From NCBI RefSeq assembly GCF_025685605.1, contig NZ_JAGTUT010000001.1, positions 3,968,001 through 4,032,000 on the forward strand: a stretch of 64,000 bases of DNA. Direction: 5' to 3'. The translations under genes and the position numbers were made by a program. The stretch is from Granulicella arctica (lineage in GTDB: Bacteria > Acidobacteriota > Terriglobia > Terriglobales > Acidobacteriaceae). The notes below the pieces were generated by a model. That model did not search any database. It saw nothing but the letters and a program-made list of their open reading frames with translations, and had not been told where the DNA came from. Shown piece by piece: positions 1 to 9,562 of the stretch; position 1 is the stretch's first letter; every line of letters starts with the position of its first letter.

Positions 1-859
1 CAAAAAGATTTGCCGGCACGAGGAACGGGAAGATACACGCGTCGTCGGACGGGCGGAAGCCGGAGGCGATTAAACCAACGGGCTTTACGGGATTGCCGTA
101 GCCGACGGACGGAAGCGTCTCGGTCGCGACGTCTGAGACGCGCTGAAAACGGTAAGGACCCTCGCCGTGCTTGCGTTGCTGGACCCGCATGGTTGCAACG
201 ATCAGGGTCACGGCCTGCCGCCAGCGCGCGTCGAAGGGCTTCACGTCTCCAGTCTGTTTCCAATAGCCGTGTGCGAGCCGAATGGGGTAGCAGAGCGAAT
301 CCAACTCCCACTTGCGCTCGCCTACCCCCTGCTTCATGTCAGTCTTATCCTTGCGGCTTCCTTCGAGGGCGGGTGCGGAGAGATCAGCCATAAAGGCATT
401 GGCGTAGGGATCGATGAGGATGCAGCGGGCCTGGCGGCGGATGACGCCTTCGAGCAGCGCCCGCAGTGCGGGATCTTTCGAGGCGAACGGCAAGTAAGGC
501 CAGACCTGCGCGGAGGAGTCCCGCAGCCACATGGCGGCGATGTCGCCTGTAATCACGGCGGTATCGGGCTTTCCTTCGAAGGTGCCGGGCTCGACTGTCG
601 TGTCGAGCGTGTTCGGATAGCAATTGGCGAAGAGCATAGCGAGTTCAGGATCGGCGACGCGCTTCGACGTTTGCGTGATGAACTCCTCGACCGCTGCGGA
701 ATGGAACTTGCGGTCGGCGGCAACTGGCCGCTGCGAGGTCGTCATGTTGCCAGTCTGCTCGGCAAGGGCGAGGCTGGGCCAGAGGGAGCGGGCTGCCAGT
801 CCAAGTGAGACCTGTCCGGCCGATTTCATCAGGGAACGTCGCGTCATTGCGTCATGCAT
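1..859 (-). CDS. GH125 exo-alpha-1,6-mannosidase, 3' end cut by window edge
   Basis: The visible 286 residues are the N-terminal part of a metal-independent alpha-mannosidase of family GH125 (DUF1237). Family-typical stretches are VITGDIAAMWLRDSSAQV and, at the window edge, GFRPSDDACIFPFLVPANLF. The N-terminus MHDAMTRRSLMKSAG followed by a hydrophobic run is a Tat-type signal, so the enzyme is probably exported. GH125 enzymes remove terminal alpha-1,6-mannose from mannans and N-glycans. It is divergent from the GH92 mannosidase at 1019, with 159 bp between them, so both probably serve mannan degradation under shared control. The start could be ATG 859 or ATG 847. The C-terminus lies beyond position 1. 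Confidence 0.9.
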   Translation of the reverse strand, partial: MHDAMTRRSLMKSAGQVSLGLAARSLWPSLALAEQTGNMTTSQRPVAADRKFHSAAVEEFITQTSKRVADPELAMLFANCYPNTLDTTVEPGTFEGKPDTAVITGDIAAMWLRDSSAQVWPYLPFASKDPALRALLEGVIRRQARCILIDPYANAFMADLSAPALEGSRKDKTDMKQGVGERKWELDSLCYPIRLAHGYWKQTGDVKPFDARWRQAVTLIVATMRVQQRKHGEGPYRFQRVSDVATETLPSVGYGNPVKPVGLIASGFRPSDDACIFPFLVPANLF

Positions 860-960
860 CGTCAGGGTCCTTAATCCGCTCGTCAGGCCGTTTCCGCCCG
901 GAGCTTGCTCAATCTGGTAGAAAGCGTTCAAACTAGGGAGCGTTGCTTATTGCGCTCCCC

Positions 961-978
961 ACTGGTAACGTTTCCAGT
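961..978. promoter_or_regulatory. LacI-family-type operator between divergent mannosidase genes
   Basis: ACTGGTAACGTTTCCAGT is an 18-bp inverted repeat. The 9-bp arms match at 8 of 9 positions around a central CG, the usual form of a LacI/GalR-family operator. It lies in the 159-bp gap between the divergent GH125 and GH92 genes, 41 bp upstream of the GH92 start. Control of both genes by a mannoside-responsive LacI repressor is an inference; no regulator gene is visible here. Confidence 0.55.
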
Positions 979-1018
979 CTAAGGGATAGCTACGACCCGA
1001 TGTATTGGAGCAGGATAA

Positions 1019-3364
1019 ATGCCGATCTCTCGCAGGAATTTTCTCAATGGTGCTGCTGCAGCTTATGCCGCCGTCAGCCTTCCCACTACCGCTCTGGCTG
1101 GTGTCGCCAAGACGCTGCCGGGTGACGATCCCCTCCGCTGGGTCGATCCGCGAATTGGCACAGGCGGTCACGGCCACTGTTATCCGGGCGCAAGTGTGCC
1201 ATTCGGAGCGGTCCAGCTCAGCCCCGATACCTACACGGAGGGATGGGACTGGTGCTCCGGCTACCACGTCTCGGATACATCGATCATGGGTTTCAGCCAC
1301 ACACACCTCAGCGGTACGGGCTGCGGCGACCTTCTAGACTTCCTCGTCATGGCAGGCACCGGTCCCGCGAAGATCGTTCCCGGCACCCGCGAGAACCCTG
1401 ATGCGGGCTATCGGTCGCGCTTCGATCACAAGGATGAGCTGGTCGAACCTGGCTACTACTCCGTGCTGCTGAAGGATCACGGCATCAAGGCGGAATTGAC
1501 TGCGACGGAGCGCACAGGCCTCCATCGCTACACCTTTCCAGCGAGCGATGAGGCATATCTCATCCTCGACCTGCAGCATGGCTATGATGGCGGTGGCACA
1601 CCCAACGTGATGTCCTCTGAACTCGTCAAGGTCTTTGGAGATACGCTCAGCGGCGGTCGTCGCACACGTGCCTGGGGCTCGGGGCGTCACGCCTATTTCA
1701 CCCTTCAGGTGTCGAAGCAGCCGACGAGCATCGTCTTCTATCAGGACGATAAGGAAGTGCCAGCGCCGACGGGTCCGCTTACCGGCACCAATCTGAAGTG
1801 CGTGCTGCACTTCAAGACGAAGGCGAAAGAAGTCATCCTTGTACGGACCGGCATCTCTGGCGTCAGCGCCGAAGCGGCGGGCGCGAACCTCAAGGCCGAG
1901 CAGCCAGGTTGGAATTTCGATCAGACGCGCAAGCAGGCTCTCGAGAAGTGGCGTATGCAAATCGGCAAGATCCATGTCACGACGGCAAATGAAGACCACA
2001 AGCGAGTCTTCTACACCGCGCTCTACCATCTCTCGCTCGGACCGACGCTGTTTGACGATGCCGACGGCCACTATCGCGGCATGGACGGCGAGATCCACCA
2101 GCTTCCAGCAGGGCAGCATAACTACACGACTTTCTCTCTGTGGGATACCTACCGTGCGGCTCACCCGACCTACACCTTGATCGAGCCAGAGCGTGTGCCG
2201 CAGTTCGTAAATACCTTGATGCGCATGGCTACTGAAAGTCCGAAGGGGATGGCTGTTTGGCCCTTGCAGGGAACTGAAACGGGCACAATGACCGGCTACC
2301 ACTCGGCCGCCGTCATCTCTGAAGCGATCAATAAGGGCTTCCCCGGAATCGATACCGAGAAAGCCTACGAGCTCATGATGAAGCGGGCGATGGTGGACAA
2401 GTATCGAGGCCTGCCGTACTACCGCTCGATGGGCTACATTCCGGCTGATAAGGAAGACGAGTCCGTCTCGAAGACCTTCGAATACTGCTACGACGATTGG
2501 GCCATCGCGCACGTTGCGAAGAAGCTCGGCAAGTCGGACGACGCTGCCATGCTCACCAAGCGCTCGACCAACTATAAGAACTACTTCGATAGCTCGATTG
2601 GCTTTATGCGTCCGAAGTTCGCTGATGGCTCATGGGCAGGATCGTCGGAGGGCCACGGTCTCACGGCCTTCAATCCGATCGATATGGGCCATGACGACAA
2701 ATTCCGCGACTACACGGAATCGAATGCGTGGCAGACGACCTTCGCCGTACAGCACGATCCTGCCGGTCTGATCCAGCTCTTCGGCGGACGTCCGCAGTTT
2801 CTTGCAAAGCTCGATGAGTTGTTCACCACTCCCTCGACACTGCCAGCCGATGCACCGCCTGATATTGCCGGTCTGGTCGGCCAGTATGCCCATGGCAATG
2901 AGCCCTCACATCACATCGCCTATCTCTATGTCTACGCTGGCGAGCCGCATAAGACACAGGCGCGCGTGCGCAGTCTGATGGAGACGATGTACTCGCCTAA
3001 TCCGGACGGCATGCAGGGCAATGAAGATGTCGGGCAGATGTCGGCGTGGTTCGTGTTGAGTGCGCTTGGCTTCTATCCGGTCGACGCGGTCAGCGGCAAC
3101 TACATCATCGGCTCGCCACTCTTCGAGCATGCAAGTGTTGCGCTGGGTGGCGGAAAGACGTTGGAGATCGAAGTTCGCCGCAAGGACCCTGCGCATCAGT
3201 ACGTTCAATCCTTCGCGCTCAATGGTGCACCGCAGCAGCGCACATGGTTCAATCACAGCGACATCGCGAAGGGTGGCAAGATCGTCCTTGAGATGGGACC
3301 TCAGCCGAACCTTACCCTCGGCGCTGATCCTGCAAGCGCACCACCTTCGCTGACTCTCGCCTAA
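1019..3364 (+). CDS. GH92 alpha-1,2-mannosidase, Tat-exported
   Basis: A 781-residue family GH92 alpha-mannosidase, a calcium-dependent exo-enzyme of the type that trims alpha-1,2-mannose from yeast mannan or N-glycans. The N-terminus MPISRRNFLNGAAAA is a Tat signal followed by TTALA. Family marks are WVDPRIGTGGHGHCYPGASV near residue 40, SLWDTYRAAHP near 375 and GNEDVGQMSAWFVLSALGFY near 665. The length is normal for the family. AGGA sits five bases before the ATG. The divergent GH125 gene and the operator between them suggest a mannan-utilisation pair. The gene ends 21 bp before the convergent glcF stop, with a strong hairpin between them. Confidence 0.93.
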   Translation: MPISRRNFLNGAAAAYAAVSLPTTALAGVAKTLPGDDPLRWVDPRIGTGGHGHCYPGASVPFGAVQLSPDTYTEGWDWCSGYHVSDTSIMGFSHTHLSGTGCGDLLDFLVMAGTGPAKIVPGTRENPDAGYRSRFDHKDELVEPGYYSVLLKDHGIKAELTATERTGLHRYTFPASDEAYLILDLQHGYDGGGTPNVMSSELVKVFGDTLSGGRRTRAWGSGRHAYFTLQVSKQPTSIVFYQDDKEVPAPTGPLTGTNLKCVLHFKTKAKEVILVRTGISGVSAEAAGANLKAEQPGWNFDQTRKQALEKWRMQIGKIHVTTANEDHKRVFYTALYHLSLGPTLFDDADGHYRGMDGEIHQLPAGQHNYTTFSLWDTYRAAHPTYTLIEPERVPQFVNTLMRMATESPKGMAVWPLQGTETGTMTGYHSAAVISEAINKGFPGIDTEKAYELMMKRAMVDKYRGLPYYRSMGYIPADKEDESVSKTFEYCYDDWAIAHVAKKLGKSDDAAMLTKRSTNYKNYFDSSIGFMRPKFADGSWAGSSEGHGLTAFNPIDMGHDDKFRDYTESNAWQTTFAVQHDPAGLIQLFGGRPQFLAKLDELFTTPSTLPADAPPDIAGLVGQYAHGNEPSHHIAYLYVYAGEPHKTQARVRSLMETMYSPNPDGMQGNEDVGQMSAWFVLSALGFYPVDAVSGNYIIGSPLFEHASVALGGGKTLEIEVRRKDPAHQYVQSFALNGAPQQRTWFNHSDIAKGGKIVLEMGPQPNLTLGADPASAPPSLTLA

Positions 3365-3369
3365 CGGGA

Positions 3370-3403
3370 ACTCTCCTGCAGCAAATCATCGCTGCAGGAG
3401 AGT
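3370..3403. terminator. Hairpin between convergent GH92 and glcF
   Basis: CTCTCCTGCAGC (3371-3382) pairs perfectly with GCTGCAGGAGAG (3391-3402), with an outer A-T pair and an 8-nt loop. No T-run follows on either strand, so it is terminator-like rather than canonical. Its right arm contains the last codons of glcF. Confidence 0.5.
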
Positions 3404-4726
3404 AGCCGCTGGAATGTTGCGAATGGAGGCGTCAAGCAGCTCGACCATGTGGAAGGTCGGCATCGTGTTGAGTCCGCGCCGCTGCAGTCCACTCATTAAC
3501 TGAATCAGGCAGCCGGGATTAGCCGAGATGACTGCCTCGGCTTTGGTCGCCAGCAAGTTCTCAACCTTGCGATCGCCAAGTTCGGTAGCAGCTTCGGGCT
3601 GCAGCAGGTTGTAGACTCCGGCGGAGCCACAGCAGATATTGGCGTCCTGCACCTCAACAACTTGCAGGTCTGGAATGCCCGCGAGCAGTTGCCGGGGCTG
3701 CTCGAAGATGGCCTGTGCATGACGAAGATGGCAGGCATCGTGATACGCCACCCGCATCGCGAGAGGGTGGCGCGCAGCCTGTGTAGGCAGGTCCGCAAGG
3801 ATCTCCGAGATGTCGAGGCATTTGCTGCTGAAGGACGCCGCGCGTGCGGACCATGCAGGATCGTCGCGAAGGAGATAGCCATACTCCTTCATGGTGGAGC
3901 CGCAGCCCGCGGCGTTGATCACGATCGTGTCGACATTCTCTCTCTCGAAGGTGGCAATCATCGCGCGTGCGAGGTTGCAGGCATCTTCCTCCAGACCGGA
4001 GTGAACCATGAGCGCACCACAGCACTGCTGCGCCGAGGGAATGACGATCTCGCAACCCTCTGCCGCAAGCACTCGCGCTGTTGCTTCATTGACGTGCTGA
4101 AAGAAGACCTGCTGGACACATCCCGTGAGCATGCCGACGCGTCGACGAGGCTTCGCCGCAGGCTGAACGCTTCGAGGAAGATGCCGAAAGAGAGTCGTCG
4201 GCACACGCGGAAGCAGCGCCTCCATGTTGGCTAGCTTGCGCGGAAGCAGCCGCAGAAGACCGCTCGCCCGGACGAGCTTCTGCAGCCCGGTGCGCTGATA
4301 GACCAGCATCGGCAGCGCGATAAGTCGAAGTCGGCCAGCGTAAGGAAACGTCGCAAAGAGCAGCTTGCGGAAGAGTCGGTCTGATGGAGTGCGTGGTACA
4401 TTGCGTTCGATCTGCGCGCGGGTATCTTCGATCAGCTTGTCGTACTGCACGCCAGAGGGACAGGCTGTCATGCAGGCCATGCAACCGAGGCAGTTATCCA
4501 TATGCTGCCGAAAGCGCTGATCGAGCGGCGCAGTTCCCTGCGTCGATTTCTTCATCATGTAGATGCGGCCGCGCGGCGAGTCCATCTCCTCGCCCCATAG
4601 CGCGTAGGTCGGGCAAGCTGGCAGGCAGAACCCACAGTGAACGCAGTCGTCGATAAGCGCGGGCGACGGCGGATGATGCGCGTCGAAGTTCGAAGGTTTA
4701 GGCTCGGTGAGCGTTACCAGATTCAC
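3386..4726 (-). CDS. glcF: Glycolate oxidase iron-sulfur subunit GlcF
   Basis: The iron-sulfur subunit of the membrane-associated glycolate (D-2-hydroxyacid) oxidase, which passes electrons from the flavin subunits to the respiratory chain. Two ferredoxin-type motifs are visible near the N-terminus: CVHCGFCLPACPTY and CLGCMACMTACPSG. Two CCG-type cysteine-rich domains follow, with GCVQQVFF, QCCGAL, YHDACH and ICCGSAGVYN. The GTG at 4726 lies just after the glcE stop (TAA, 4730-4728), with AGGTGG eight bases upstream; an in-frame GTG at 4738 would add four residues. About 446 residues. It is the last gene of the glcD-glcE-glcF operon. Confidence 0.92.
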   Translation of the reverse strand: MNLVTLTEPKPSNFDAHHPPSPALIDDCVHCGFCLPACPTYALWGEEMDSPRGRIYMMKKSTQGTAPLDQRFRQHMDNCLGCMACMTACPSGVQYDKLIEDTRAQIERNVPRTPSDRLFRKLLFATFPYAGRLRLIALPMLVYQRTGLQKLVRASGLLRLLPRKLANMEALLPRVPTTLFRHLPRSVQPAAKPRRRVGMLTGCVQQVFFQHVNEATARVLAAEGCEIVIPSAQQCCGALMVHSGLEEDACNLARAMIATFERENVDTIVINAAGCGSTMKEYGYLLRDDPAWSARAASFSSKCLDISEILADLPTQAARHPLAMRVAYHDACHLRHAQAIFEQPRQLLAGIPDLQVVEVQDANICCGSAGVYNLLQPEAATELGDRKVENLLATKAEAVISANPGCLIQLMSGLQRRGLNTMPTFHMVELLDASIRNIPAATLLQR

Positions 4727-4727
4727 G

Positions 4728-5939
4728 TTAGATCCCACCTAAAAAGCAGCCAGGGTTGAGGGTGCGTTGCGGGTCAAAGCGTTCTTTCAGCCGCTGCATG
4801 ACAGGAAAGGAATCCGGAAGTGGTCCCCATCGGTCAAGGTTGCTGGATAAAGGCTGGCTGAGAACCGTGAGAGATCCGCCGCTTACTGCAAGTTGTTCCC
4901 GCAGGGAGGGAATCTTCTCCGACGCTGAAGCAGGAAGCATCGCCATCATGATGCCGGTGGCTTGGGTGATGGCGCTTCCAGCGAGTCCGCTGATCACTCC
5001 GGAGAAGCGAGCGATCTCAGTGGGCAACATCGTCGCTTTGATCGTGAAGGTATCCTGTTGATCGAAGAGCAAGGCTCGGCGTTGCCAGATGTCTGCGGCA
5101 GCCGCAACGATACGAAGCTGTTTCTCATGAGCGATCGCTTCGAGCAGCAGTCTATGTTCGTCAAGGGTCTGCGGTAGAGAAGCAAGCTCGATATCCAGAT
5201 GGAAAATTCCTTCGTGCGTTCGCAACTGGAGCGCATGCAAACTCAGGTGCGAGTCCACCAAATGCAGCATCAACTCTCCCAAAGGTTCCACAGTCTGCGA
5301 GGAGACCGTAAAGCTCTCGCGCGCAGTCGGCAGAGAGTGCAGCCGAAAGTTGATCTCCGTAATGAAGCCAAGTGTGCCAAACGCCCCGGTCATTAGCTTA
5401 TGCAGATCGTATCCAGCGACGTTCTTCACGACCTTGCCGCCAGTTCTTGCAACTGTCCCATCCGCCAGAACGATGGTCATGCCGATAACAAGGTCGCGCA
5501 GGCTGCCGTACTTGAGACGCAACGCCCCGGATTCATTCGTCGCAACGATGCCACCGATCGTCGCCTGCTCGGGCCATAGCGGATCGAGCGCAACGAACTG
5601 GCCATGTGCAGCGAGTGTCAGTTGCATTGCAGCCCAGGTGCAGCCTGTCTGTACGCTGCACGTCATATCCTGCCACGTATGATCGAGCACCGCGTTCAGC
5701 CGCGAGGTGCGAAGCACGATGCCTGAGCGGGGAGCATCCGACCAGGCCGACTTTGTGCCGCTGCCCATCGGATGAACTACGATCCCTTCTGAGTTCGCAA
5801 GCCGCAGCACGGCTGCAATCTCCTCAGTGTTCGCAGGCGAGAGGTAGAGCTTGCCATCTCGCTCAAAGGCGTGGTCCAGCCCAACGATCGATGCGAAATC
5901 TTCAAGTGGAACCGCCGGTTTTGAGGTCTGTTCGATCAT
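4728..5939 (-). CDS. glcE: Glycolate oxidase FAD-binding subunit GlcE
   Basis: A 403-residue FAD-binding subunit of glycolate oxidase. It has the PCMH-type FAD domain with VHPMGSGTKSAW near residue 57, and GGIVATNESGALRLKYGSLRDLVIG, where the family binds flavin. A GGKVVKNVAGYDLHKLMTGA segment follows, typical of GlcE. The C-terminal part aligns with FAD-oxidase domains and ends with FDPQRTLNPGCF. The gene begins 7 bp after glcD and abuts glcF, so the three are almost certainly cotranscribed and translationally coupled. Confidence 0.92.
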   Translation of the reverse strand: MIEQTSKPAVPLEDFASIVGLDHAFERDGKLYLSPANTEEIAAVLRLANSEGIVVHPMGSGTKSAWSDAPRSGIVLRTSRLNAVLDHTWQDMTCSVQTGCTWAAMQLTLAAHGQFVALDPLWPEQATIGGIVATNESGALRLKYGSLRDLVIGMTIVLADGTVARTGGKVVKNVAGYDLHKLMTGAFGTLGFITEINFRLHSLPTARESFTVSSQTVEPLGELMLHLVDSHLSLHALQLRTHEGIFHLDIELASLPQTLDEHRLLLEAIAHEKQLRIVAAAADIWQRRALLFDQQDTFTIKATMLPTEIARFSGVISGLAGSAITQATGIMMAMLPASASEKIPSLREQLAVSGGSLTVLSQPLSSNLDRWGPLPDSFPVMQRLKERFDPQRTLNPGCFLGGI

Positions 5940-5946
5940 GAGGGAG

Positions 5947-7398
5947 CTAGAAGTACTGCGCTACTCCCGCTGTCTCGAGTGGGTGCGGATGGTAAGGTCC
6001 GGACTTCTCCCCGCACAGCTTTGTGCGCGGGAAGAGCTTGTCTGGGTTTGCAATATTCTGGGGATCGAAGGCCATGCGGACAAGCTGCATCGTCGCAAGG
6101 TCGGGCTCGGAGTACATATAGCCCATCGCCTCCTGCTTCTCCTTGCCAACACCATGCTCTCCTGTAATCGATCCGCCGTGATCGACACACAGGTGGAGAA
6201 TCCGAATGGAGAGGTCGACAGCGACCTCTTCCTGTCCAGGAATGGCTGCGTTGTAGAGCACGATCGGATGCAGGTTGCCGTCGCCCGCATGGAAGACATT
6301 CGATACCTGCAGGCCCGTTGCCTCGGCCATCCTGCCGATTGCCTCGAGCACGACGGGCAGCTTGGTCCGCGGGATCACACCATCCTGCACGATGTAGTTC
6401 GGCGCGATGCGGCCCGCAGCGGCGAAGGCTGCTTTGCGACCCTTCCACACCAGCATCCGCTCGCGTTCGCTCTGCGCCAGGCGATCTTCCCAGGCACCAT
6501 TGACCTTGCAGATCGCGCGGATCTGGTCCATCTGGATTGTCACCTCAGTCGCTGAGCCATCGACCTCCACCAGCAGCAGAGCCTCAGCATCGGGATAGTT
6601 GGGATGCACAGAAGCTTCCGCGGCGCGGATGGAGAGGCGATCCATGATCTCCATCGCCGCAGGCAGAATCGCCGCGGCGATGATGTCCGACACAGACTGT
6701 GCAGCAGCGGAGATGGTGTCGAAGGCGGCGAGGAGCACCTGAACGGTTTCAGGCTTCTTCACAATGCGTAGCGTGATCGCGGTAACGACCCCGAGAGTTC
6801 CTTCCGACCCTACGAAGACACCGGCGAGATCGTAGCCGGGCGCGTCGAGCGTCGATCCGCCAAAGTGGGCGAGTTCGCCTGTGGGCATCACGACCTCAAG
6901 TCCGAGGACGTGCGTTGTGGTGAAGCCGTACTTCAGGCAGTGCGCTCCGCCGGCGTTTTCGGCTACATTGCCGCCGATCGTGCAGACGGTCTGGGAGGAG
7001 GGATCGGGCGCGTAGAAGTACCCTTGTGCAGCGACGCGCTGGGAGACGTGGCTGTTGATCACACCTGGCTCAACCGTCACGCGCTGGTTCGGGATGTCGA
7101 TGTCGAGGATGCGCGTCATGCGGGCAAAGCCGATCACGATGCCTAAGCCATCCGGCAGCGCACCGCCCGAGAGCCCCGTACCTGCTCCGCGCGCTACAAA
7201 GGGAATTGTGTGACGGTCGCAGACGCGGATGACGGCCTGAACCTCGGCGGTCGAACGTGGCAGCACAACGGCTGCGGGGACTGTCCTTAGCGCGGCAAGG
7301 CCATCGCACTCATAGGTCTGGAGTTGATTCTGCTCGACGATCAGACCTCCAGGTCCAACGGCTGCGGCGAGTTCGGCGAGGATGGCGGCTGAGAGCAT
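5947..7398 (-). CDS. glcD: Glycolate oxidase subunit GlcD (FAD-linked)
   Basis: The catalytic FAD-linked subunit of glycolate oxidase (FAD_binding_4 plus C-terminal FAD-oxidase domain), oxidising glycolate or a related 2-hydroxyacid. The flavin-binding region includes PFVARGAGTGLSGGALP near residue 65 and GGNVAENAGGAHCLKYGFTT near 140. The C-terminal domain has NVFHAGDGNLHP and ITGEHGVGKEKQ, the latter typical of GlcD/D-lactate dehydrogenases. ATG 7398 is chosen because it has AGAAGG about six bases upstream and gives 483 residues, close to E. coli GlcD; the frame is open further upstream without family similarity. First gene of glcDEF. Confidence 0.93.
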   Translation of the reverse strand: MLSAAILAELAAAVGPGGLIVEQNQLQTYECDGLAALRTVPAAVVLPRSTAEVQAVIRVCDRHTIPFVARGAGTGLSGGALPDGLGIVIGFARMTRILDIDIPNQRVTVEPGVINSHVSQRVAAQGYFYAPDPSSQTVCTIGGNVAENAGGAHCLKYGFTTTHVLGLEVVMPTGELAHFGGSTLDAPGYDLAGVFVGSEGTLGVVTAITLRIVKKPETVQVLLAAFDTISAAAQSVSDIIAAAILPAAMEIMDRLSIRAAEASVHPNYPDAEALLLVEVDGSATEVTIQMDQIRAICKVNGAWEDRLAQSERERMLVWKGRKAAFAAAGRIAPNYIVQDGVIPRTKLPVVLEAIGRMAEATGLQVSNVFHAGDGNLHPIVLYNAAIPGQEEVAVDLSIRILHLCVDHGGSITGEHGVGKEKQEAMGYMYSEPDLATMQLVRMAFDPQNIANPDKLFPRTKLCGEKSGPYHPHPLETAGVAQYF

Positions 7399-7567
7399 GG
7401 AAGCCTTCTGGTCTGGAACGATCAACAAGATACGACTCTGTTTTACGTTCCCTGAGGTGCATTCGTCAAAGGTCTGACCATTGGGTGGCGGCATTCGGCT
7501 TCCTGCGCACGCGATGGTAGTCTCCGGGAAGGCTCTGGTTACGAAGTTGAGAGGCGCTAAACCCACG

Positions 7568-9562
7568 ATGACAGCACGCGTTCTACCGTTAGCCTTATCC
7601 ATGCTCTGCGCTGGAGCGGGAAGCATTTGGGCACAGCAGAAGCCTCTCGTCGTTGAACATGGCATCTACAGCGTTCACCTGCTGCTCCACGCGATTGGGA
7701 CTGAGGAGTACGCGGTCACCGAGAGCGGTCGTGGCGATCTGACGATGACTGCACAGGTGAACACCGCAGATCGGGGCACGAAGCGCGGAAGCATCACGAC
7801 ACTTCAGATAGACCACACGTTTACGCCGATCAGGCTGGAGCAGCGTAGTGAGCCTGAAGCTGCTGGAACGAGTTCATCGACCGTGATCTCGGGAACTAAG
7901 GCAACGATGCAGGAGGGAGCGTTGAGCCGCACAATCCAGCGGCCAGGCGTGGCCTTTGCGGGCTTTGGGACGATGCCTGCTTCGCTCCAGATGATGATGA
8001 TGCGTTATTGGACGCGGCACGGAAAGCCTGCGCGTCTGTCGATCCTGCGGGCTAGTGCGGATGCGCTTCCGCTTGAGATCAGGATGGTTGGACACGACGT
8101 CTTTCAGTCGCGGCACAAGATGGTGCGGCTGACTCGTTACACCGTTGCGAACCTGGTGTTTGGGCGCGAGGTGTTGTGGATGAACGACAGCGGTCGTCTC
8201 GCTGCCGTGATGACCTTTGCAGGCGGTTTGCCGCAAGAGCTTGTGCTGGACGAGTACGAGCCTGCGATGGGTGAGCTGGTGCACAGCGGCGTTCGGCAGG
8301 AGATGCTCGATCTGGCGGATCTCGGACGGCAAGTTCCGGCTGAGGCGCAGGGAAACTATGCGATTGTCGGCGCTCGGCTGATCGATGGGACGGGAAGTGC
8401 GGCGATCGAGAACGCTACAGTCGTGATTCGGGAGGGACGGATTGCGGCTGCTGGACATGTCGAGGTTCCGGCGGGAATGCGGGTGATTCACGCGGAGGGC
8501 AAGTCGCTGCTTCCGGGGCTTTGGGAGATGCACACGCATTATTCGGGCGTGGAGTTTGGACCGGCTTTGCTGGCTGCTGGCGTGACGACGGCGCGGGATT
8601 GTGGCGGCGAACGAGAGTTCCTGACGCAGGTTCGGCAGAGGATTGATACCGATCATGCGCTCGGGCCGAAGCTGCTGCTCGCTGGTCTGATCGATAGCGG
8701 AGGACCGCTTGCGTTCGGGAATGTGGATGTAAATACGCCTGCTGAAGGCGTCGCTGCGGTCGATGCGTATGCAGATGAGCGGTTCGACCAGATCAAGGTC
8801 TATACGCAGATCAAGCCGCAGGTGCTGATTGCCATTGACGATGAGGCGCACAAGCGCGGGATGACTGTGACTGGACATGTTCCTGCGGCGATTGACACGT
8901 TTGCTGCGATTGCTGAAGGAATGGACCAGATCAATCACCTGCAGTTTGTCTGGCGGGCGATGCTTGCTCCGGGAACGACCGGACCTGTCGATGTGCAGTC
9001 CGCGCGGGCGAAGGAGTTGGTGGCGCTGCTGAAGAAGCATGAGATCGTGGTCGATCCGACGGATAGCTGGAGCGAAATGGCTGGACATCCGAAGAACGTG
9101 GATGTGGCGAGCTTTGAGCCGGGGATCAATGCGGCTCCATTTACGCTCGCCTCGAAGTATCGCGCTTTGGGAGTTCCTGCTGAGGATGAGGCCAAGTTTC
9201 GGGAGCGGATGGCGACGAATGCTTCTGTGATCGAGGCGCTCTATGAAGCTGGTGTTCCGATTGTTGCGGGAACTGATACTGGATTGATCGGTTATGGACT
9301 CGATCGTGAGCTGGAGCTTTATGTGCAGGCTGGAATGACACCGATGGCGGCGATTCAGACGGCAACTTTGGGTGCGGCGAAGGCGATGCGGATGGAGAAG
9401 GAATCAGGGAGTGTTGAGGTCGGGAAGCGGGCTGATCTGGTGTTGGTTGAGGGCAATCCTTTGACAAATATCAGTGACCTGCGGCGTGTCGTGAGTGTTG
9501 TGAAGGATGGGCGACTTTACGATAGCAAGCGGCTGGCGCGGACGGTTGGGTTTTCGCGATAG
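7568..9562 (+). CDS. Secreted amidohydrolase (imidazolonepropionase-like)
   Basis: A 664-residue exported metal-dependent hydrolase. MTARVLPLALSMLCAGAGS ending IWAQ is a signal peptide, which decides the ATG at 7568. Residues ~30-260 form an uncharacterised N-terminal region. The rest is an amidohydrolase barrel: metal-binding HTHYSG near residue 320, GHVPAAI near 430, and AGTDTGLIGYGLDREL near 575. The closing GKRADLVLVEGNPLTNISD is typical of the imidazolonepropionase/prolidase-like clan. The substrate is not predictable; many homologues act on peptides or cyclic amides. It is divergent from glcD with 169 bp between. Confidence 0.85.
   Translation: MTARVLPLALSMLCAGAGSIWAQQKPLVVEHGIYSVHLLLHAIGTEEYAVTESGRGDLTMTAQVNTADRGTKRGSITTLQIDHTFTPIRLEQRSEPEAAGTSSSTVISGTKATMQEGALSRTIQRPGVAFAGFGTMPASLQMMMMRYWTRHGKPARLSILRASADALPLEIRMVGHDVFQSRHKMVRLTRYTVANLVFGREVLWMNDSGRLAAVMTFAGGLPQELVLDEYEPAMGELVHSGVRQEMLDLADLGRQVPAEAQGNYAIVGARLIDGTGSAAIENATVVIREGRIAAAGHVEVPAGMRVIHAEGKSLLPGLWEMHTHYSGVEFGPALLAAGVTTARDCGGEREFLTQVRQRIDTDHALGPKLLLAGLIDSGGPLAFGNVDVNTPAEGVAAVDAYADERFDQIKVYTQIKPQVLIAIDDEAHKRGMTVTGHVPAAIDTFAAIAEGMDQINHLQFVWRAMLAPGTTGPVDVQSARAKELVALLKKHEIVVDPTDSWSEMAGHPKNVDVASFEPGINAAPFTLASKYRALGVPAEDEAKFRERMATNASVIEALYEAGVPIVAGTDTGLIGYGLDRELELYVQAGMTPMAAIQTATLGAAKAMRMEKESGSVEVGKRADLVLVEGNPLTNISDLRRVVSVVKDGRLYDSKRLARTVGFSR

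Noticed and set aside
911-935. A second operator-like repeat (GAAAGCGTTC) beside the mannosidase operator
   Set aside because: The arms are only three bases each and no flanking symmetry is seen.
1334-2512. A 392-codon minus-strand frame inside the GH92 gene
   Set aside because: No domain, no SD, and it lies wholly inside a well-supported gene.
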